Counted from the first letter of the stretch, positions 46,187 through 56,635 are shown. The stretch: 64,000 nt of DNA from Tetramitus jugosus (GCA_937625935.1 OW569374.1:248001-312000), one strand, 5' to 3'. A program made the numbers and translations. Notes: a model not told the origin generated them from the letters alone.

Positions 46187-48046
46187 TTATTTTCCTGAAA
46201 GCAAATCCTTTTTCAATCCCAACTCCTCTATCATGCGTTCTCTCATGATAAACTTTTGAATCTTGCCAGTGACTGTCATTGGAAATTCATCTACAAATTT
46301 AATGTATCTGGGAATTTTGAAGTGCGTAATTTTGTCTTTGCAGTATAACTTAATTTGTTCGTCTGTTACTTTCCCTTTAGCATGTTCCTTCAAAATAATC
46401 CATGCACACACTTCTTCTCCATACTTGGCGTCGGGCACTCCAATCACTTGAACATCGAAAATATCTTCATGTCTGTACAAAAAGTCTTCAACTTCTCGTG
46501 GATACACATTCTCGCCTCCTCGAATTAACATATCCTTGATTCGTCCTACAATTGACACATATCCACCTTCATCCATAACTGCCAAATCACCAGTGTGCAT
46601 CCATCTGGATGAATCTAGCACTTCATCAGTTTTTTCTTTGTCATTGTAGTATCCAAGCATGACAGAATACCCACGAGTGTACAATTCTCCAGTCGATCCT
46701 CTTGGAACGATATTTCCATTCGAGTCAACTATCTTGACCTCTAAATGGTCCAACACGGTACCCACAGTTGATACTCGCTTTTCGATTGGATCATCAGCTC
46801 TAGACTGTAACGACACTGGTGACGTTTCAGTCATACCATAACAAATTTGTACCTCCTTCATATGCATTTCATCAATGACACGTCTGCAGACCTCGATAGG
46901 ACAAATGGAACCTGCCATAATACCTGTACGGAGTGAATCTAGCTTGTACTGGTGGAAACTCGGATGATTCAAAGTGGCAATAAACATTGTAGGCACACCG
47001 TACAGTGAAGTACACTTGTGCTTTTGAACGGATGCGAGTACTTCAGCCGGATCAAAACCTCTTCCTGGATACACAATTGTAGATCCATGAGAAAGACAAT
47101 TTAGATTGCCCATAACCATACCAAAACAATGATACAATGGAACAGGGATGCACACGACATCTCTCTCTGTATAATTTAACCTCTCACCCACAAAAAATCC
47201 GTTGTTTAAGATATTGTGATGCGTTAGTGTCGTACCCTTTGGCTTACCGGTCGTTCCAGAAGTGAATTGGATGTTAATCGGATCATCAAACTGTAGCTCA
47301 TTTGCAATGTCGTTCAACATGCCTTTGTCGATCCCACCTGACAACTTCATCAAATCACGATGGAAATCCAACACGCCACTCATGTGTGGATAGAGTTGAT
47401 TTGGATCTTCTGAGGCTTCATCTCTGATCTGAACAACACATTTCAGATGCGGTATTCGGGGCACATGGAGGTGATTAGGCCTGCTTGTCTCTAGCTCTGG
47501 TATCAAATCATGCAACAACTTTAAATAGTTGCTTGATTTAAAACTTCTGGCACAAATGAGAACCTTGCACTCAACCTTTTTTAGTGCAAACTCCAGTTCA
47601 TAGGAACGATAAGCAGGGTTAATATTCACGAGGATAACACCCAATTTGGCTGTCGCAATTTGCAGCATGAGCCATTCGAGACAATTGGGTGACCAGATAC
47701 CTAATCGATCACCCTTCTCAAGACCCAACTCAACCAATCCCATGCACAACACATCCACCAACTGACTCAATTCACTATAGCTATATTTTACATTTTGATG
47801 ATCCACAATGATACCTGGGTTGTTTGGGAACTGATCTACAATTGAATCGAAATGAGCACCAATGGTCTTTCCAATCAAGGGTGTATTGGATGTGCCATGA
47901 GCGTAGCTTGGTTGCGGAGTCGATTGAGTTGTAGTTGCATAAGGGCGGCATTTTTGTTGTAAAGTTGTGGCGTTGATCGGACTAAGAATAAGAGAGCGAA
48001 TTGCATGTCGAGCAAACTTTTGATGAAAGACCAGAGACAATGACAT
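46187..48046 (-). CDS. ACSF2: Acyl-CoA synthetase, ACSF2-type, mitochondrial
   Basis: Activates medium-chain fatty acids to acyl-CoA with ATP, 619 aa. Residues 1-40 ([20 protein letters not shown]) form a basic presequence. ANL-superfamily motifs: [18 protein letters not shown] (ACSF2-typical start), [20 protein letters not shown] (A3), [43 protein letters not shown] (A7-A8), [14 protein letters not shown], and the acyl-adenylation lysine in [13 protein letters not shown]. Full length without insertions. The stop lies 48 bp from the lipin stop, so the two lipid genes are convergent. Confidence 0.95.
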   Translation of the reverse strand: MSLSLVFHQKFARHAIRSLILSPINATTLQQKCRPYATTTQSTPQPSYAHGTSNTPLIGKTIGAHFDSIVDQFPNNPGIIVDHQNVKYSYSELSQLVDVLCMGLVELGLEKGDRLGIWSPNCLEWLMLQIATAKLGVILVNINPAYRSYELEFALKKVECKVLICARSFKSSNYLKLLHDLIPELETSRPNHLHVPRIPHLKCVVQIRDEASEDPNQLYPHMSGVLDFHRDLMKLSGGIDKGMLNDIANELQFDDPINIQFTSGTTGKPKGTTLTHHNILNNGFFVGERLNYTERDVVCIPVPLYHCFGMVMGNLNCLSHGSTIVYPGRGFDPAEVLASVQKHKCTSLYGVPTMFIATLNHPSFHQYKLDSLRTGIMAGSICPIEVCRRVIDEMHMKEVQICYGMTETSPVSLQSRADDPIEKRVSTVGTVLDHLEVKIVDSNGNIVPRGSTGELYTRGYSVMLGYYNDKEKTDEVLDSSRWMHTGDLAVMDEGGYVSIVGRIKDMLIRGGENVYPREVEDFLYRHEDIFDVQVIGVPDAKYGEEVCAWIILKEHAKGKVTDEQIKLYCKDKITHFKIPRYIKFVDEFPMTVTGKIQKFIMRERMIEELGLKKDLLSGK

Positions 48047-48198
48047 GTCGTTTACAAGGCAAATATTGGTACAGGGAAGTGAACGTCGCTCTCGTTTTGT
48101 TTTTTCTCGAAAGCAAGCTCAGAACAGCTATTTTTTGATTGCATGTCAAAGGGGATTTGGTGTTTGACTCTTCTCTGCAATCCGGAAAATTTCGGACT

Positions 48199-49400
48199 TT
48201 ATTTAAACTTCAACCTATGCAGGTCGTGAGTCTCTTGCTGTGAAGCTGACAAGGAAGCAATGTGTTCTTGATAAATACGGAGGAAGGATTCATTGTCAAC
48301 CTTCAATAGGATAGTTGCTTGACGTGGTTTTGTGCAGGCACTTCTAAAGTCTGCCACTGTTTGACCATGTGTCACTTCACCTTTCGTTTCGGTATCGACA
48401 AATCCTCGTTGATGCTGGAAAAGCTCAGGATGCATGAGGTACATTATTATGGCGGCATCATGCACATAAAGGTGCGGTGCTCCAATGCTCACATAAGCTT
48501 TCAAGTAATAACGAGAAATCAGAGACAAAAACCGGCCCACATAACCTGCCTCCTCCAACTTATCCAGATGAGATTCATCCATTGTAATTTGATGTGTAAC
48601 ATCAAGTGGAGCAATAACAATATCAGGAAATGATTGGAAAATGAGCTTTGTTGCCTCTGGATCATGGAAGACATTCGCTTCAGCTACAGGTGAAACGTTA
48701 CCTCGACCATTAAAAGCACCACCCATCATACACACTCTCTTTGCCAATAATGGCAAATTTGGCTCAAGTTTCAATGCAATAGCCACATTGGTCTGTGGTC
48801 CAATTGTTACAATACTAATCTCACCTGGATTCTCTGCACATAGTCGTACAATAGCCGCAGCTGCAGAGAGTTGATGAGATCTGGGAACAACTACGACATT
48901 ACTATCATCAGAAGAAGAAGAAGAAGAAGAGGCGCACCCATCGTTCGATTCATAACACCCAACATCATCACTCGACTCACTCAGCAATACTGGAAATTCA
49001 TCAAGTGACACATCACCCAGACCATTTTCACCGTGGAATCGTATGCCACCAAAACCTGGACCATATCAGCAGCAGATAATTAACACCATTCATCACCACT
49101 GCCTTGTTAGCAATACTCGACTCATTGACTTATTTGTGTGATCACAGGCAAAACAAATTACTTACCATGAAAAGGTCTCATCAATGGATCTTTTGCGCCA
49201 ACATAGACAGGAATGTCAGTCCTGTTGACGAGCTTTAGAATTTTTCGAGCATTGTTGGCCAAAAGCTCAACATTCCCGTGGTTGCCATGAACAATTGTTA
49301 AAGCTTCCACTTGAATACGAGGAGATGCAAGAGCCAATAGGATAGCCATGGCATCATCCACTCCAGGATCACAATCAATGATAATTCTCTCAGTTGACAT
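48199..49400 (-). CDS. Inosine-uridine nucleoside hydrolase, two exons
   Basis: Hydrolyses nucleosides to base and ribose for purine/pyrimidine salvage, 363 aa. Exons (minus strand): 49400-49166 and 49055-48199, with a GTAAGT/CAG intron that joins MRPFHG to FGGIRFHGENGLGD in frame. The Ca-binding motif IIIDCDPGVDDAMAI is near the start, VHGNHGNVE follows, TIGPQTNVAIAL is in the middle, and the C-terminal base-leaving His lies in HDAAIIMYLMHPELF. An Asp/Ser-rich insertion (residues about 115-140) is unusual. The ATG at 49400 is chosen; the open frame upstream begins only with GTG. Confidence 0.93.
49056..49165 (-). other. Intron of the nucleoside hydrolase gene (110 nt)
   Basis: GTAAGT donor and CAG acceptor on the minus strand, phase 1; homologous sequence is continuous only across the splice. 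Confidence 0.85.
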
Positions 49401-49499
49401 TTTGTGTTTTGGTTTTGTTGTCGACGCGAACACAAGAAAAAAAGTTGGAAGAAAACATGAATTATCCGAACGAAACTTTCCTGCTTTATTCTTGCGAGA

Positions 49500-50588
49500 T
49501 TACAAACCAAAGAAGTAAATGTCCTGGGCACCATAAGTCTCACCGGCGTTGATGACACACTTGGCGACCTCTCTGTAGGCCTTGAGACACTTCTTGTATG
49601 GGCAAGAGCTCTTGTTCAACAAGACAGAAGTGGAAAGCGAAACAGAGTTAGGGCAATTCTGGGCCAAGCACTGCAAATAAGCATTGGTTGATGGCTTTCT
49701 GAATCCGTCAGTGTAGTAGCACTCTTGAATCTTGTTTCCATAGTTTCTATTCTGGCAGACAAGATAAGTGCAATCACAGAACTCATCACCGGTGCAATCA
49801 CCTTGCCTGTAACACCTCTTGTTCTGGCACAGTCCATAATCACCACCACACTCCTCAGCATAGTCAGCAACACAGTCATATGAACCAGTGCAAGATTCAC
49901 GAAGTCTTGGTGGATAAGTGCAAACGTTGTCAATACACTTCAAAGCAGCACCAGAAGCACCATCGTCGACTGGTCTGCAAATATCTGATGGAATGTCTCC
50001 AAAAGGTGTGCAGCTGTCACCTTCCTTCTTGTAATCGAGAGAGACACAAGTGATGTTGACGCACCATGAAGATGAGTCACATTTTCCACCGAGACATTGC
50101 TCTCCAATGGTTGGCAAAGCAGTACATTTTGAGTTGACACAGCCAAAAAGGTCGCCCTTGAATGGTTTGCAGTCAGATTGTGTCACACAGCTATCACCAG
50201 CCTCAGCATAGGCACAGCTTCCAGAATTACACTTGCGAGATTGACATTCAATACCAGCAGAGCACGACTTGCCAACTTCCTTGGTCCACTTGCACTTGTT
50301 TTCAGTCTTGTCACAGTAGATGGCTGGATTTTCGTTGACACCAAATCCCTTGTAGCACTCGTAGTGGTGAGTGCATTTATCACCAATGAAAACTTGCTTT
50401 GGGAAGCAGACACCATCTGTTGGGGCACAGTATGAGTCACCGAGACACTCGAATTCATCACATGTTTGGTTGATACCACTGTAGGCACGGGTGCATTCAA
50501 AGAGCTCTGGAACCTTAACAGCTTTTGTCGTTGTTGCCAGTAGAGTTAGTACTAGCGCAAATAGAGTCACAATAATAGTAGTTCTCAT
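49500..50588 (-). CDS. Secreted cysteine-rich protein, copy 1
   Basis: 362 aa. A signal peptide at residues 1-24 (MRTTIIVTLFALVLTLLATTTKA) is followed by about 340 residues with more than 30 Cys in patterns such as CDEFECLGDSYCAP, HHYECYKGFG, CDKTENKCKW, IECQSRKC, CLGGKCDSSSWC and GYDxxEECGGD-like. Sequons NxT/S occur (GINQTCDE, VNITC). It ends ...DIYFFGL without a hydrophobic tail, so it is predicted to be soluble. It is the first of three tandem paralogues on the minus strand. Family not recognised; a disulphide-rich surface or secreted protein. Confidence 0.85.
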   Translation of the reverse strand: MRTTIIVTLFALVLTLLATTTKAVKVPELFECTRAYSGINQTCDEFECLGDSYCAPTDGVCFPKQVFIGDKCTHHYECYKGFGVNENPAIYCDKTENKCKWTKEVGKSCSAGIECQSRKCNSGSCAYAEAGDSCVTQSDCKPFKGDLFGCVNSKCTALPTIGEQCLGGKCDSSSWCVNITCVSLDYKKEGDSCTPFGDIPSDICRPVDDGASGAALKCIDNVCTYPPRLRESCTGSYDCVADYAEECGGDYGLCQNKRCYRQGDCTGDEFCDCTYLVCQNRNYGNKIQECYYTDGFRKPSTNAYLQCLAQNCPNSVSLSTSVLLNKSSCPYKKCLKAYREVAKCVINAGETYGAQDIYFFGL

Positions 50589-50660
50589 GATAGATGATAG
50601 ATAGAAATGTGAGTTGTGTTTTTGTTGTTCGTTGGGTGAACGTTCGTTTGTGAAATCATT

Positions 50661-50694
50661 CTGTGTGTGTGGGAGCAGCGAACTCAATGTGAAC
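50661..50694 (-). promoter_or_regulatory. Upstream element of cysteine-rich copy 1
   Basis: CTGTGTG, then GCAG, then TCAATGTGAAC, 73-106 bp upstream of the ATG. The same order and spacing recurs ahead of copy 3. Probably shared by duplication or a common regulator. Confidence 0.45.
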
Positions 50695-50887
50695 GTTCAC
50701 CCAACCCTCCATGGATTGTTATCCCAAGTTCGATCGTTCTTCTCATTATACGAACTTGGATGAATCAACAATCTGTCAATCAATCACGAACGGATCACCC
50801 AAATCTTATTGACCTTTTTTGAACTTCTACCCCTTCGTTGCTATGTGAAACTCGGGACAGTAAGAAGCTTTATTGTATCTTGAGTGT

Positions 50888-51991
50888 TTAGAAGCCAAAA
50901 AAGTATGGATTTTCAGCACCATATTCTTCACCAGCCTTAATAACACAATTGACGTATTCCTTGTATTGACCGCGACACTTCTTTGCGGGACAAGAGTTGC
51001 TGTTCTCCATGACAGCTGAACTAGTGTAGACAGTAAATGGACACTTTTCAGCAAGACACCTTGTAAAGGAGGTTTCCCTTGTTCCTCTCAATCCATCCAC
51101 GAAAGAGCACTCATGAATTCTATTGCCATAATTTCTGTTCATGCATACCAAGTTGGTACAATCACAGAATTCGCTAGGAAAATCGCAGTTATTATTTGAA
51201 GAGCACGGTTGCTTTTGGCATGTACCTAGATTGCCATTACAAGACTCAGCATAAGCACTAACACAATTGTTTGTGGCGTTGCAATATTCACGGAGTCTTG
51301 GTGGATAAGTGCAAATCTTATCAATGCACATCATATCTGATCCTGCTGCACCATCTCTATTTGGCCTACAGACATTAAATGGAATGTCACCACCAATGGT
51401 GCACGAGTCACCTTCCTTCTTGTAGTCCAGTGGAACACACGATCCTTTGACGCACCATGCTGAACTGTGACACACATTACCGAGGCCTCTGCATGGATTA
51501 CCGGCCTTTGGCTTGGCTTCACATCTCGAATTGACGCATCCAAACAATTCAGTCTCAAATGGCAAGCAATCATAATCAAGGGTACACACATCACCAATCA
51601 CCTTTTGAGTACAAATGTTGTTGGAACACTTTCTAGATTGACACTCAATGTTGCTTTGACACTTTGCATCAACTTCCTTGGTCCACTTGCACTTATTTTC
51701 AGTCTTGTCACAGTAGATGGCTGGATTTTCATTGACTCCGAATCCTCTGTAGCACTCATAGTGATGAGCGCATTGTTGTCCAATGAAGATTTGCTTTGGA
51801 ATACATCTGTTCTCTGCACAGAAGGAGTCACCAATGCATTGGGATTGCTGGATGCCACCACATGTTTGATTGACACCGGCGTAGGCATGGCCGCACATTT
51901 CGAGTTTGACTACGGATTTGTCATAGGCATGGGATGAGGATGCAAGTAGGGTTAGTACGAGCGCAATTACAGTCACAACAATGATTTTCAT
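50888..51991 (-). CDS. Secreted cysteine-rich protein, copy 2
   Basis: 367 aa. Signal peptide MKIIVVTVIALVLTLLASSSHA, then a Cys-rich chain colinear with copies 1 and 3: SFCAENRCIPKQIFIGQQC, AHHYECYRGFGVNENPAIYC, IECQSRKCSNNIC, VVC/CLDYDCLPF and CDFPSEFCDCTNLVC. Its N-terminal block is nearer copy 3, but NENPAIYCDKTENKCKWTKE equals copy 1, a mosaic. It ends NPYFFGF with no anchor. No close upstream element shared with copies 1 and 3 is seen. Function unknown, predicted extracellular. Confidence 0.85.
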   Translation of the reverse strand: MKIIVVTVIALVLTLLASSSHAYDKSVVKLEMCGHAYAGVNQTCGGIQQSQCIGDSFCAENRCIPKQIFIGQQCAHHYECYRGFGVNENPAIYCDKTENKCKWTKEVDAKCQSNIECQSRKCSNNICTQKVIGDVCTLDYDCLPFETELFGCVNSRCEAKPKAGNPCRGLGNVCHSSAWCVKGSCVPLDYKKEGDSCTIGGDIPFNVCRPNRDGAAGSDMMCIDKICTYPPRLREYCNATNNCVSAYAESCNGNLGTCQKQPCSSNNNCDFPSEFCDCTNLVCMNRNYGNRIHECSFVDGLRGTRETSFTRCLAEKCPFTVYTSSAVMENSNSCPAKKCRGQYKEYVNCVIKAGEEYGAENPYFFGF

Positions 51992-52246
51992 CTCTCTTTA
52001 TATTTTCTAATTGATTTTGTTCGTTTTGATTTTAGGTGGCACTTCACAAAGAAACAAGTTCTCTTTCGCACTGGTTGAGCCTCCCTTGTTCTTCGAACGG
52101 ATGGTGACAGGTGAGAGGATGCCCAAACTGATGATTTCACGTTACCCCCTTTGTATCCGCATCTTACAAGATAAGTTCGGTTGAGAAGCAGTTGGTGAGC
52201 GAGGTGTCGATTTACGATATTCAGTTTATTGACGAGTCAGCGATGA

Positions 52247-53407
52247 TTAGAACATGAAGGCAACGTTGAAGATGATCAACAACACGGCAATCATTGGGCT
52301 CAATCCGGACAAGCTGGCAGAACTGACACCAAAGAAGTACACATTTTCTGCGCCGTATTCCTTTCCAGCTTCTCTCACACATCTCACATTTTCCTTGTAT
52401 TGAGAACGGCACTTTTGATAAGGGCAAGACTTGGTGTTGAGCATGATGGATGAAGAAGTGTAGATTGTGTCAGGACACTTCTCCTTCAAGCACTTAGTGA
52501 ATGCAGTTGCTTGTGGAGCTCTCAAACCGTCAACATAGGAGCACTCATGAACCATGTTGCCGTATTTCGTGCTCATGCAAACGTTGTTGGTGCAGTCACA
52601 GAATTGATTAGTACCACATGCAGTGTCAGAGTAGCACTCTGTCTTTTGGCATGTGTCATAGTCACCACCACACTCCTCAGCATAGTCAGCAACACAGCCA
52701 TATGGACCCGTGCAAGATTCACGAAGTCTTGGTGGATAAGTGCAAACGTTGTCAATACACTTCAAATAGGTACCAGAAGAACCATCTTGAGTTGGTCTGC
52801 AAATATCTGATGGAATATCACCGTTGATTGTGCAGCTGTCACCTTCCTTCTTGTAATCGAGAGCGACACAAGTGATGTTGACGCACCATGAAGATGAGTC
52901 ACATTTTCCACCGAGACATTGCTCTCCAATGGTTGGTAGAGCAATACATTTCTCATCGATTGGATGGCAACCCAACAATTCACCATCGAATGGCTTGCAG
53001 TCAGATTCTTGCTTACAGGCATCACCAGCCTTGACACGAACACAGACACCAGAGACACATCTGTTCGATTGACATTCAATGTTCTTTTGGCATGTCTCCT
53101 TGACTTCCTTGGCAAACTTGCACTTGTTATCAGTCTTGTCACAGTAGATGGCAGGGTTCTCATTTGGATCATTGAATCCTCTGTAGCACTCATAGTGATG
53201 AGCACACTGTTGTCCAATGAAGATTTGCTTTGGAATACATCTGTCTTCAGCACAGAAGGAGTCACCAAGGCATTGGGAATTATTGTCAGCACAGGTTTGG
53301 TTTACACCACTGTAGTAGTGGGTACAACTTGGAAGTGTTGGAACATAAACAGCTTGGGTACTTGCTAGTAGGGTTAGTACTAGTGCAAACAGGATAATTG
53401 CTTTCAT
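52247..53407 (-). CDS. Cysteine-rich surface protein with C-terminal anchor, copy 3
   Basis: 386 aa. Signal peptide MKAIILFALVLTLLASTQA, then the same Cys-rich chain as copies 1-2. Unlike them it continues past NVYFFG with SSASLSGLSPMIAVLLII and FNVAFMF: a small-residue stretch, then about 15 hydrophobic residues to the end. That is the plan of a GPI-attachment signal or a terminal membrane helix. It therefore looks like the surface-anchored member of the trio. The middle (CLGGKCDSSSWCVNITCVAL) is nearly identical to copy 1 even in DNA. Confidence 0.85.
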   Translation of the reverse strand: MKAIILFALVLTLLASTQAVYVPTLPSCTHYYSGVNQTCADNNSQCLGDSFCAEDRCIPKQIFIGQQCAHHYECYRGFNDPNENPAIYCDKTDNKCKFAKEVKETCQKNIECQSNRCVSGVCVRVKAGDACKQESDCKPFDGELLGCHPIDEKCIALPTIGEQCLGGKCDSSSWCVNITCVALDYKKEGDSCTINGDIPSDICRPTQDGSSGTYLKCIDNVCTYPPRLRESCTGPYGCVADYAEECGGDYDTCQKTECYSDTACGTNQFCDCTNNVCMSTKYGNMVHECSYVDGLRAPQATAFTKCLKEKCPDTIYTSSSIMLNTKSCPYQKCRSQYKENVRCVREAGKEYGAENVYFFGVSSASLSGLSPMIAVLLIIFNVAFMF

Positions 53408-53982
53408 GATAGGGATAAGGTAGTGACAGTTATTTGGTTGTTTTTTGTTTCGGTAACAACACCTGAAGTTCACACACACTCACTCTGTGTGGGCAGAACG
53501 TTCAATGTGAACCTCGCATTAGAGTTCGATTCCCATTGTGTTGTTCGTTGGTGGTGCCTGCGATCTTTTTCTCACCTGTCACCTGTCTCCGCCTTTTTTT
53601 GGGCAAATCGGGCCACGGTTCACAATCGTTTACACGAATGATCTTGTTGTTCCGGGTCTACGAATCTGTACTCAATCGAACTGGTTTCTCCAACTGTAAA
53701 CCAGCTAACTTGCTAAGTTTTCGGTGGTCCAGTTCGATTAGGGACCAAGATCAATGTGCTAAGCAAGAGGTCCGAAACAATTCTTTGAAATAACGTTGAG
53801 AGAAGTGACATCCAGCAAATTCTGAATTATTTCCGCTGCGAAACTCCAAGAAAAACTGGAGGAGCATTTTGTCGGAGCAAAGATCATTGGAAGAAAAAGT
53901 GCAGGTCGCGAAAGCTCAAAAAAACAAAGTTCTCGGCGCCGCAACGCAGAAAAAGCAAACAACAGACAGAACAACAACAAAA
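53408..53982. other. Divergent promoter, cysteine-rich copy 3 / TFIIE-beta
   Basis: 575 bp. It holds the shared upstream element (53484-53512) and the TFIIE-beta leader. An open frame runs into the TFIIE gene from TTG at 53869, but the ATG at 53983 is preferred. No further gene. Confidence 0.5.
53484..53512 (-). promoter_or_regulatory. Upstream element of cysteine-rich copy 3
   Basis: CTGTGTG-GGCAG-TCAATGTGAAC order at 77-105 bp upstream of the ATG, the counterpart of the copy 1 element. Confidence 0.45.
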
Positions 53983-54834
53983 ATGTCATCAACAACAACA
54001 AAACGATCAATCGCTCGTGATCTCAACATCTCTGATATCAACACGAGTACGCGGTACAGAGACACTCATTCTTCTTCGGACCAAGAAAGTGGCGGAGATT
54101 CAAAAAAAAAGCGCGGGAGACCAAGCAAACAAAGCATTTTGAGTAAACATTTGAAAACATTGGTGGATTACATCAAGGAGAATGAGAAACCCATCACATT
54201 TAACAATCTAGTCAAAATCACAGAGGTGGACACTCAGTTGGACGACAAGAGTCTCCAGTCGTTGTTTCAAGACTTGAAAAACAATGCAAAAATGAGTTTT
54301 ACGTGGGATCGGAATCAGAACTCTGTAGAGGACGAATTGGAGAATGAAATGTTGCTCATGATGAAACAAGGCTTTTTCACCTATCAACCAACGCACAGTG
54401 TGCGCAACAAGAATGACATTAAGAATTTGTTGTTGAAAGAGTATTATTCCACTGGATTGGACTCAAAGGAACTAAAAGACAGTTATAAGAATGCGGAGGA
54501 AGATGTGAGAGAGCTCATTGCCAACAAGGAAGTCTATTCGGCCAAGAGCAGTGAAGGAAAGAGCTTCATTTTGTACTACAAGGATCCAACACTGTTGATG
54601 AATGTGGACAGGGATCTGATGGACATGTGGAACGAAGTGGGCAAGAAAATACCACAGCAGAACATTAATCTGGAGGGTGCTTTGAATCAGTGTGGACAGA
54701 AGCCGTTGGAAGCTGTCGAGTGGTTGAATGAACGAAAGAAGAAGGTTCAAGAGGACAATAAGAAGACCAAGAGGAAATCAAAGAGAAGAAAAATTACCAA
54801 CTCTCACTTGCCTAGTGCTGAGAATGTCAAATAA
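53983..54834 (+). CDS. TFA2: Transcription factor IIE subunit beta
   Basis: General RNA polymerase II initiation factor subunit, 283 aa (human GTF2E2 291). A Ser/Lys-rich N-terminus with a GRPSK patch is followed by the two winged helices: SKHLKTLVDYIKENEKPITF and FTWDRNQNSVEDELEN, then FTYQPTHSVRNKNDIKNLLL (FKPKYNVRDKKALLxLL pattern of TFIIE-beta), VYSAKSSEGKSFILYY (KKILFFND position) and MDMWNEVGKKIPQQNINLEG (LWRSVxVDxMDEEKI position). The C-terminus is basic. Each landmark lies in the family order. The ATG at 53983 follows an A-rich leader. Confidence 0.88.
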   Translation: MSSTTTKRSIARDLNISDINTSTRYRDTHSSSDQESGGDSKKKRGRPSKQSILSKHLKTLVDYIKENEKPITFNNLVKITEVDTQLDDKSLQSLFQDLKNNAKMSFTWDRNQNSVEDELENEMLLMMKQGFFTYQPTHSVRNKNDIKNLLLKEYYSTGLDSKELKDSYKNAEEDVRELIANKEVYSAKSSEGKSFILYYKDPTLLMNVDRDLMDMWNEVGKKIPQQNINLEGALNQCGQKPLEAVEWLNERKKKVQEDNKKTKRKSKRRKITNSHLPSAENVK

Positions 54835-54923
54835 AACATTCGTGTTTTGCAAGTTCAAACGAACTCGGTTTCACAATTTAGCGCCATTTTTCTTTTTCTC
54901 GTTGAACTGGAAAACAAAGTCTG

Positions 54924-55367
54924 ATGATGACCGATTGGAGAGAGAGTTTACATTGCGATTTTATCCAAAGTGGCCATGCGCTCGGAGTGCACTTGCTTCA
55001 ACGAAATCAAGTCATTCTGTCCATGTCATCAAATGATGATGATGACAAGAAGCAACACCAAGCAGCTGCTTTTCAAGTGAAGGACACAAATGGTTTCTTT
55101 GATTTGTTTCAAGTCAACCATCAACAGGATTTGACACGAATTTCAGTTCTAGAGACAAGCAAGGAACTGCCAAAGACGGTGGAGTTTATTATTGCATGTA
55201 GGCCGACTTTGAACAGCGTCATTGCACTATCGAAACAAAAGATTTATTCATTGTTGGTGTATCGGTTGCACTCTGAGCTCGTTTTATGTGTGTTCGTGAT
55301 GAAGAAACAACCGAATCAAATGAGAGAAACGTTGAAATTGGCAGAGAAATATGTTACAACAGTGTGA
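54924..55367 (+). CDS. Small protein, possibly roadblock/LAMTOR-like
   Basis: 147 aa. A central Asp/Lys/Gln patch splits two parts. The last 40 residues (NSVIALSKQKIYSLLVYRLH, then SELVLCVFVMKKQPNQMRET) have the spacing of the terminal beta-strands and helix of roadblock/LC7 proteins, in particular LAMTOR2 (LLLCMYAKETV). The N-terminal part (ALGVHLLQRNQVILSMSSND) could be the matching first hairpin. The evidence is weak, and it may be unrelated. Starts at MMTD in a gap of 89 bp after TFIIE-beta. Confidence 0.4.
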   Translation: MMTDWRESLHCDFIQSGHALGVHLLQRNQVILSMSSNDDDDKKQHQAAAFQVKDTNGFFDLFQVNHQQDLTRISVLETSKELPKTVEFIIACRPTLNSVIALSKQKIYSLLVYRLHSELVLCVFVMKKQPNQMRETLKLAEKYVTTV

Positions 55368-55434
55368 AGCACATTTGGAAGGCGACATTGAGAGCAAATA
55401 CTTCACAACTAGTAGTTGTTATCAACTAGAAAAA

Positions 55435-56392
55435 CTAGGAAGATTGAAGACATGCTTCGATTGCTTGTCGGAAGGAAGACAGTTGATTCATATAATTAGA
55501 GTAAGTTAAATTGGCAGCATGTGGTCTCTTAGTGCGTGATGTTGCTGCATCTAATGAGTGTTGTTGATCGTTAAAGATGGAATCGATTTTGGGAATGAGC
55601 AAAGTGCTAGCTATCTGTGGTTTGATCTCATATATTATCTTCAGAATGGACTCGTATAGCTTTTGAATGATTGATAGGGAAGTTTCTGTTTCATTTGTTT
55701 GGAGCAGTATTTTAAATTCGTAGTCCATGATTGCAACCAAGGATTGAATGATGATATCACTTTGACTAAGAATGTTAGTAATATTTCCCTCTTCGGCCAT
55801 TGAATGAACTGATCGATAAAAATGTAATTTGTGCATGTACATTGGATCGAGTTTTGAAGAATGTTTAGGCCAATTGTGTTGTTGTGAACTAGTACAGATG
55901 AATGTGTTTGTGAGTACGACATCCATAAATCTATCTTGATTACGTTTGTGTGTTATTCACATACATGTTTTTGAATATGAGGGAGGGTTGCTGTACATCC
56001 ATTGCTGTGTAGTCATGCATTGCCATCCTTGCAAGTCGTTTGACATTATGATAATCTCCTGATTCAATGCACTTTGGCATTTTTGTAATTATATTGGTCA
56101 TATATTGAGTCATATCATTCGAGTAATTGTTGCCCATGCAAAGTTTAGTCATGTTTGTATGGCTCTCGTATTCTACATATCCCCGTGCAACACTCAACCA
56201 CAGTTTATGATCCTTTACTTTTTGCCTCAATATGGCTATTTCTTGCTGAAGTTCATCCCTATAATGCAGTTGCTGATCCAATGTCTGTGCTTGACTGTCA
56301 TACTGCTCGATTCGCTCCCTGAGCTTCTCAATGTTCTCATCACAAAGACCCTTCTCATTCGAACTACTACTTTCCCTATCAATCTGACTCAT
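55435..56392 (-). CDS. Coiled-coil protein, two exons (putative 34-nt intron)
   Basis: Two frames on the minus strand join as exons 56392-55965 and 55930-55435 across a 34-nt interval with GTATGT donor and TAG acceptor; the joined protein is about 307 aa. Residues 10-60 (EKLRERIEQYDSQAQTLDQQ, LHYRDELQQEIAILRQKVKD) form a coiled coil. The rest is helical and not recognised. If the interval is not an intron, the two are separate ORFs of 150 and 163 aa, or a frameshifted gene. Confidence 0.55.
55931..55964 (-). other. Candidate very short intron (34 nt)
   Basis: GTATGT at the donor and ATAG at the acceptor, phase 2; removal restores a continuous frame (SLIFKN|I|FMDVV). Confidence 0.5.
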
Positions 56393-56635
56393 CACTATTC
56401 TATTGATTTGTACATGATCAACAGAGTTCTGTCATCACCATAAATTTAGCAACTTCCGTCATCGTAGTTGCCAGACAGCGGACAAATCGGATCGGGATTT
56501 ATGTCAAATCCGTTACGAAATTCCCAACAATTTTTGTTCGTTCTATTGTTTCAGTAACCAGAAGTCTGACTCACTCGTTGTGCTCGTGATCGTAAGCAAA
56601 AAGGATTTCTTCTTTCAATTCATATCTCCTGGAAC

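Noticed and set aside
48900-48960. Frameshift in the nucleoside hydrolase at the Ser/Asp-rich insertion
   Set aside because: The frame is continuous through it and the flanking motifs stay in register, so it is an in-frame insertion.
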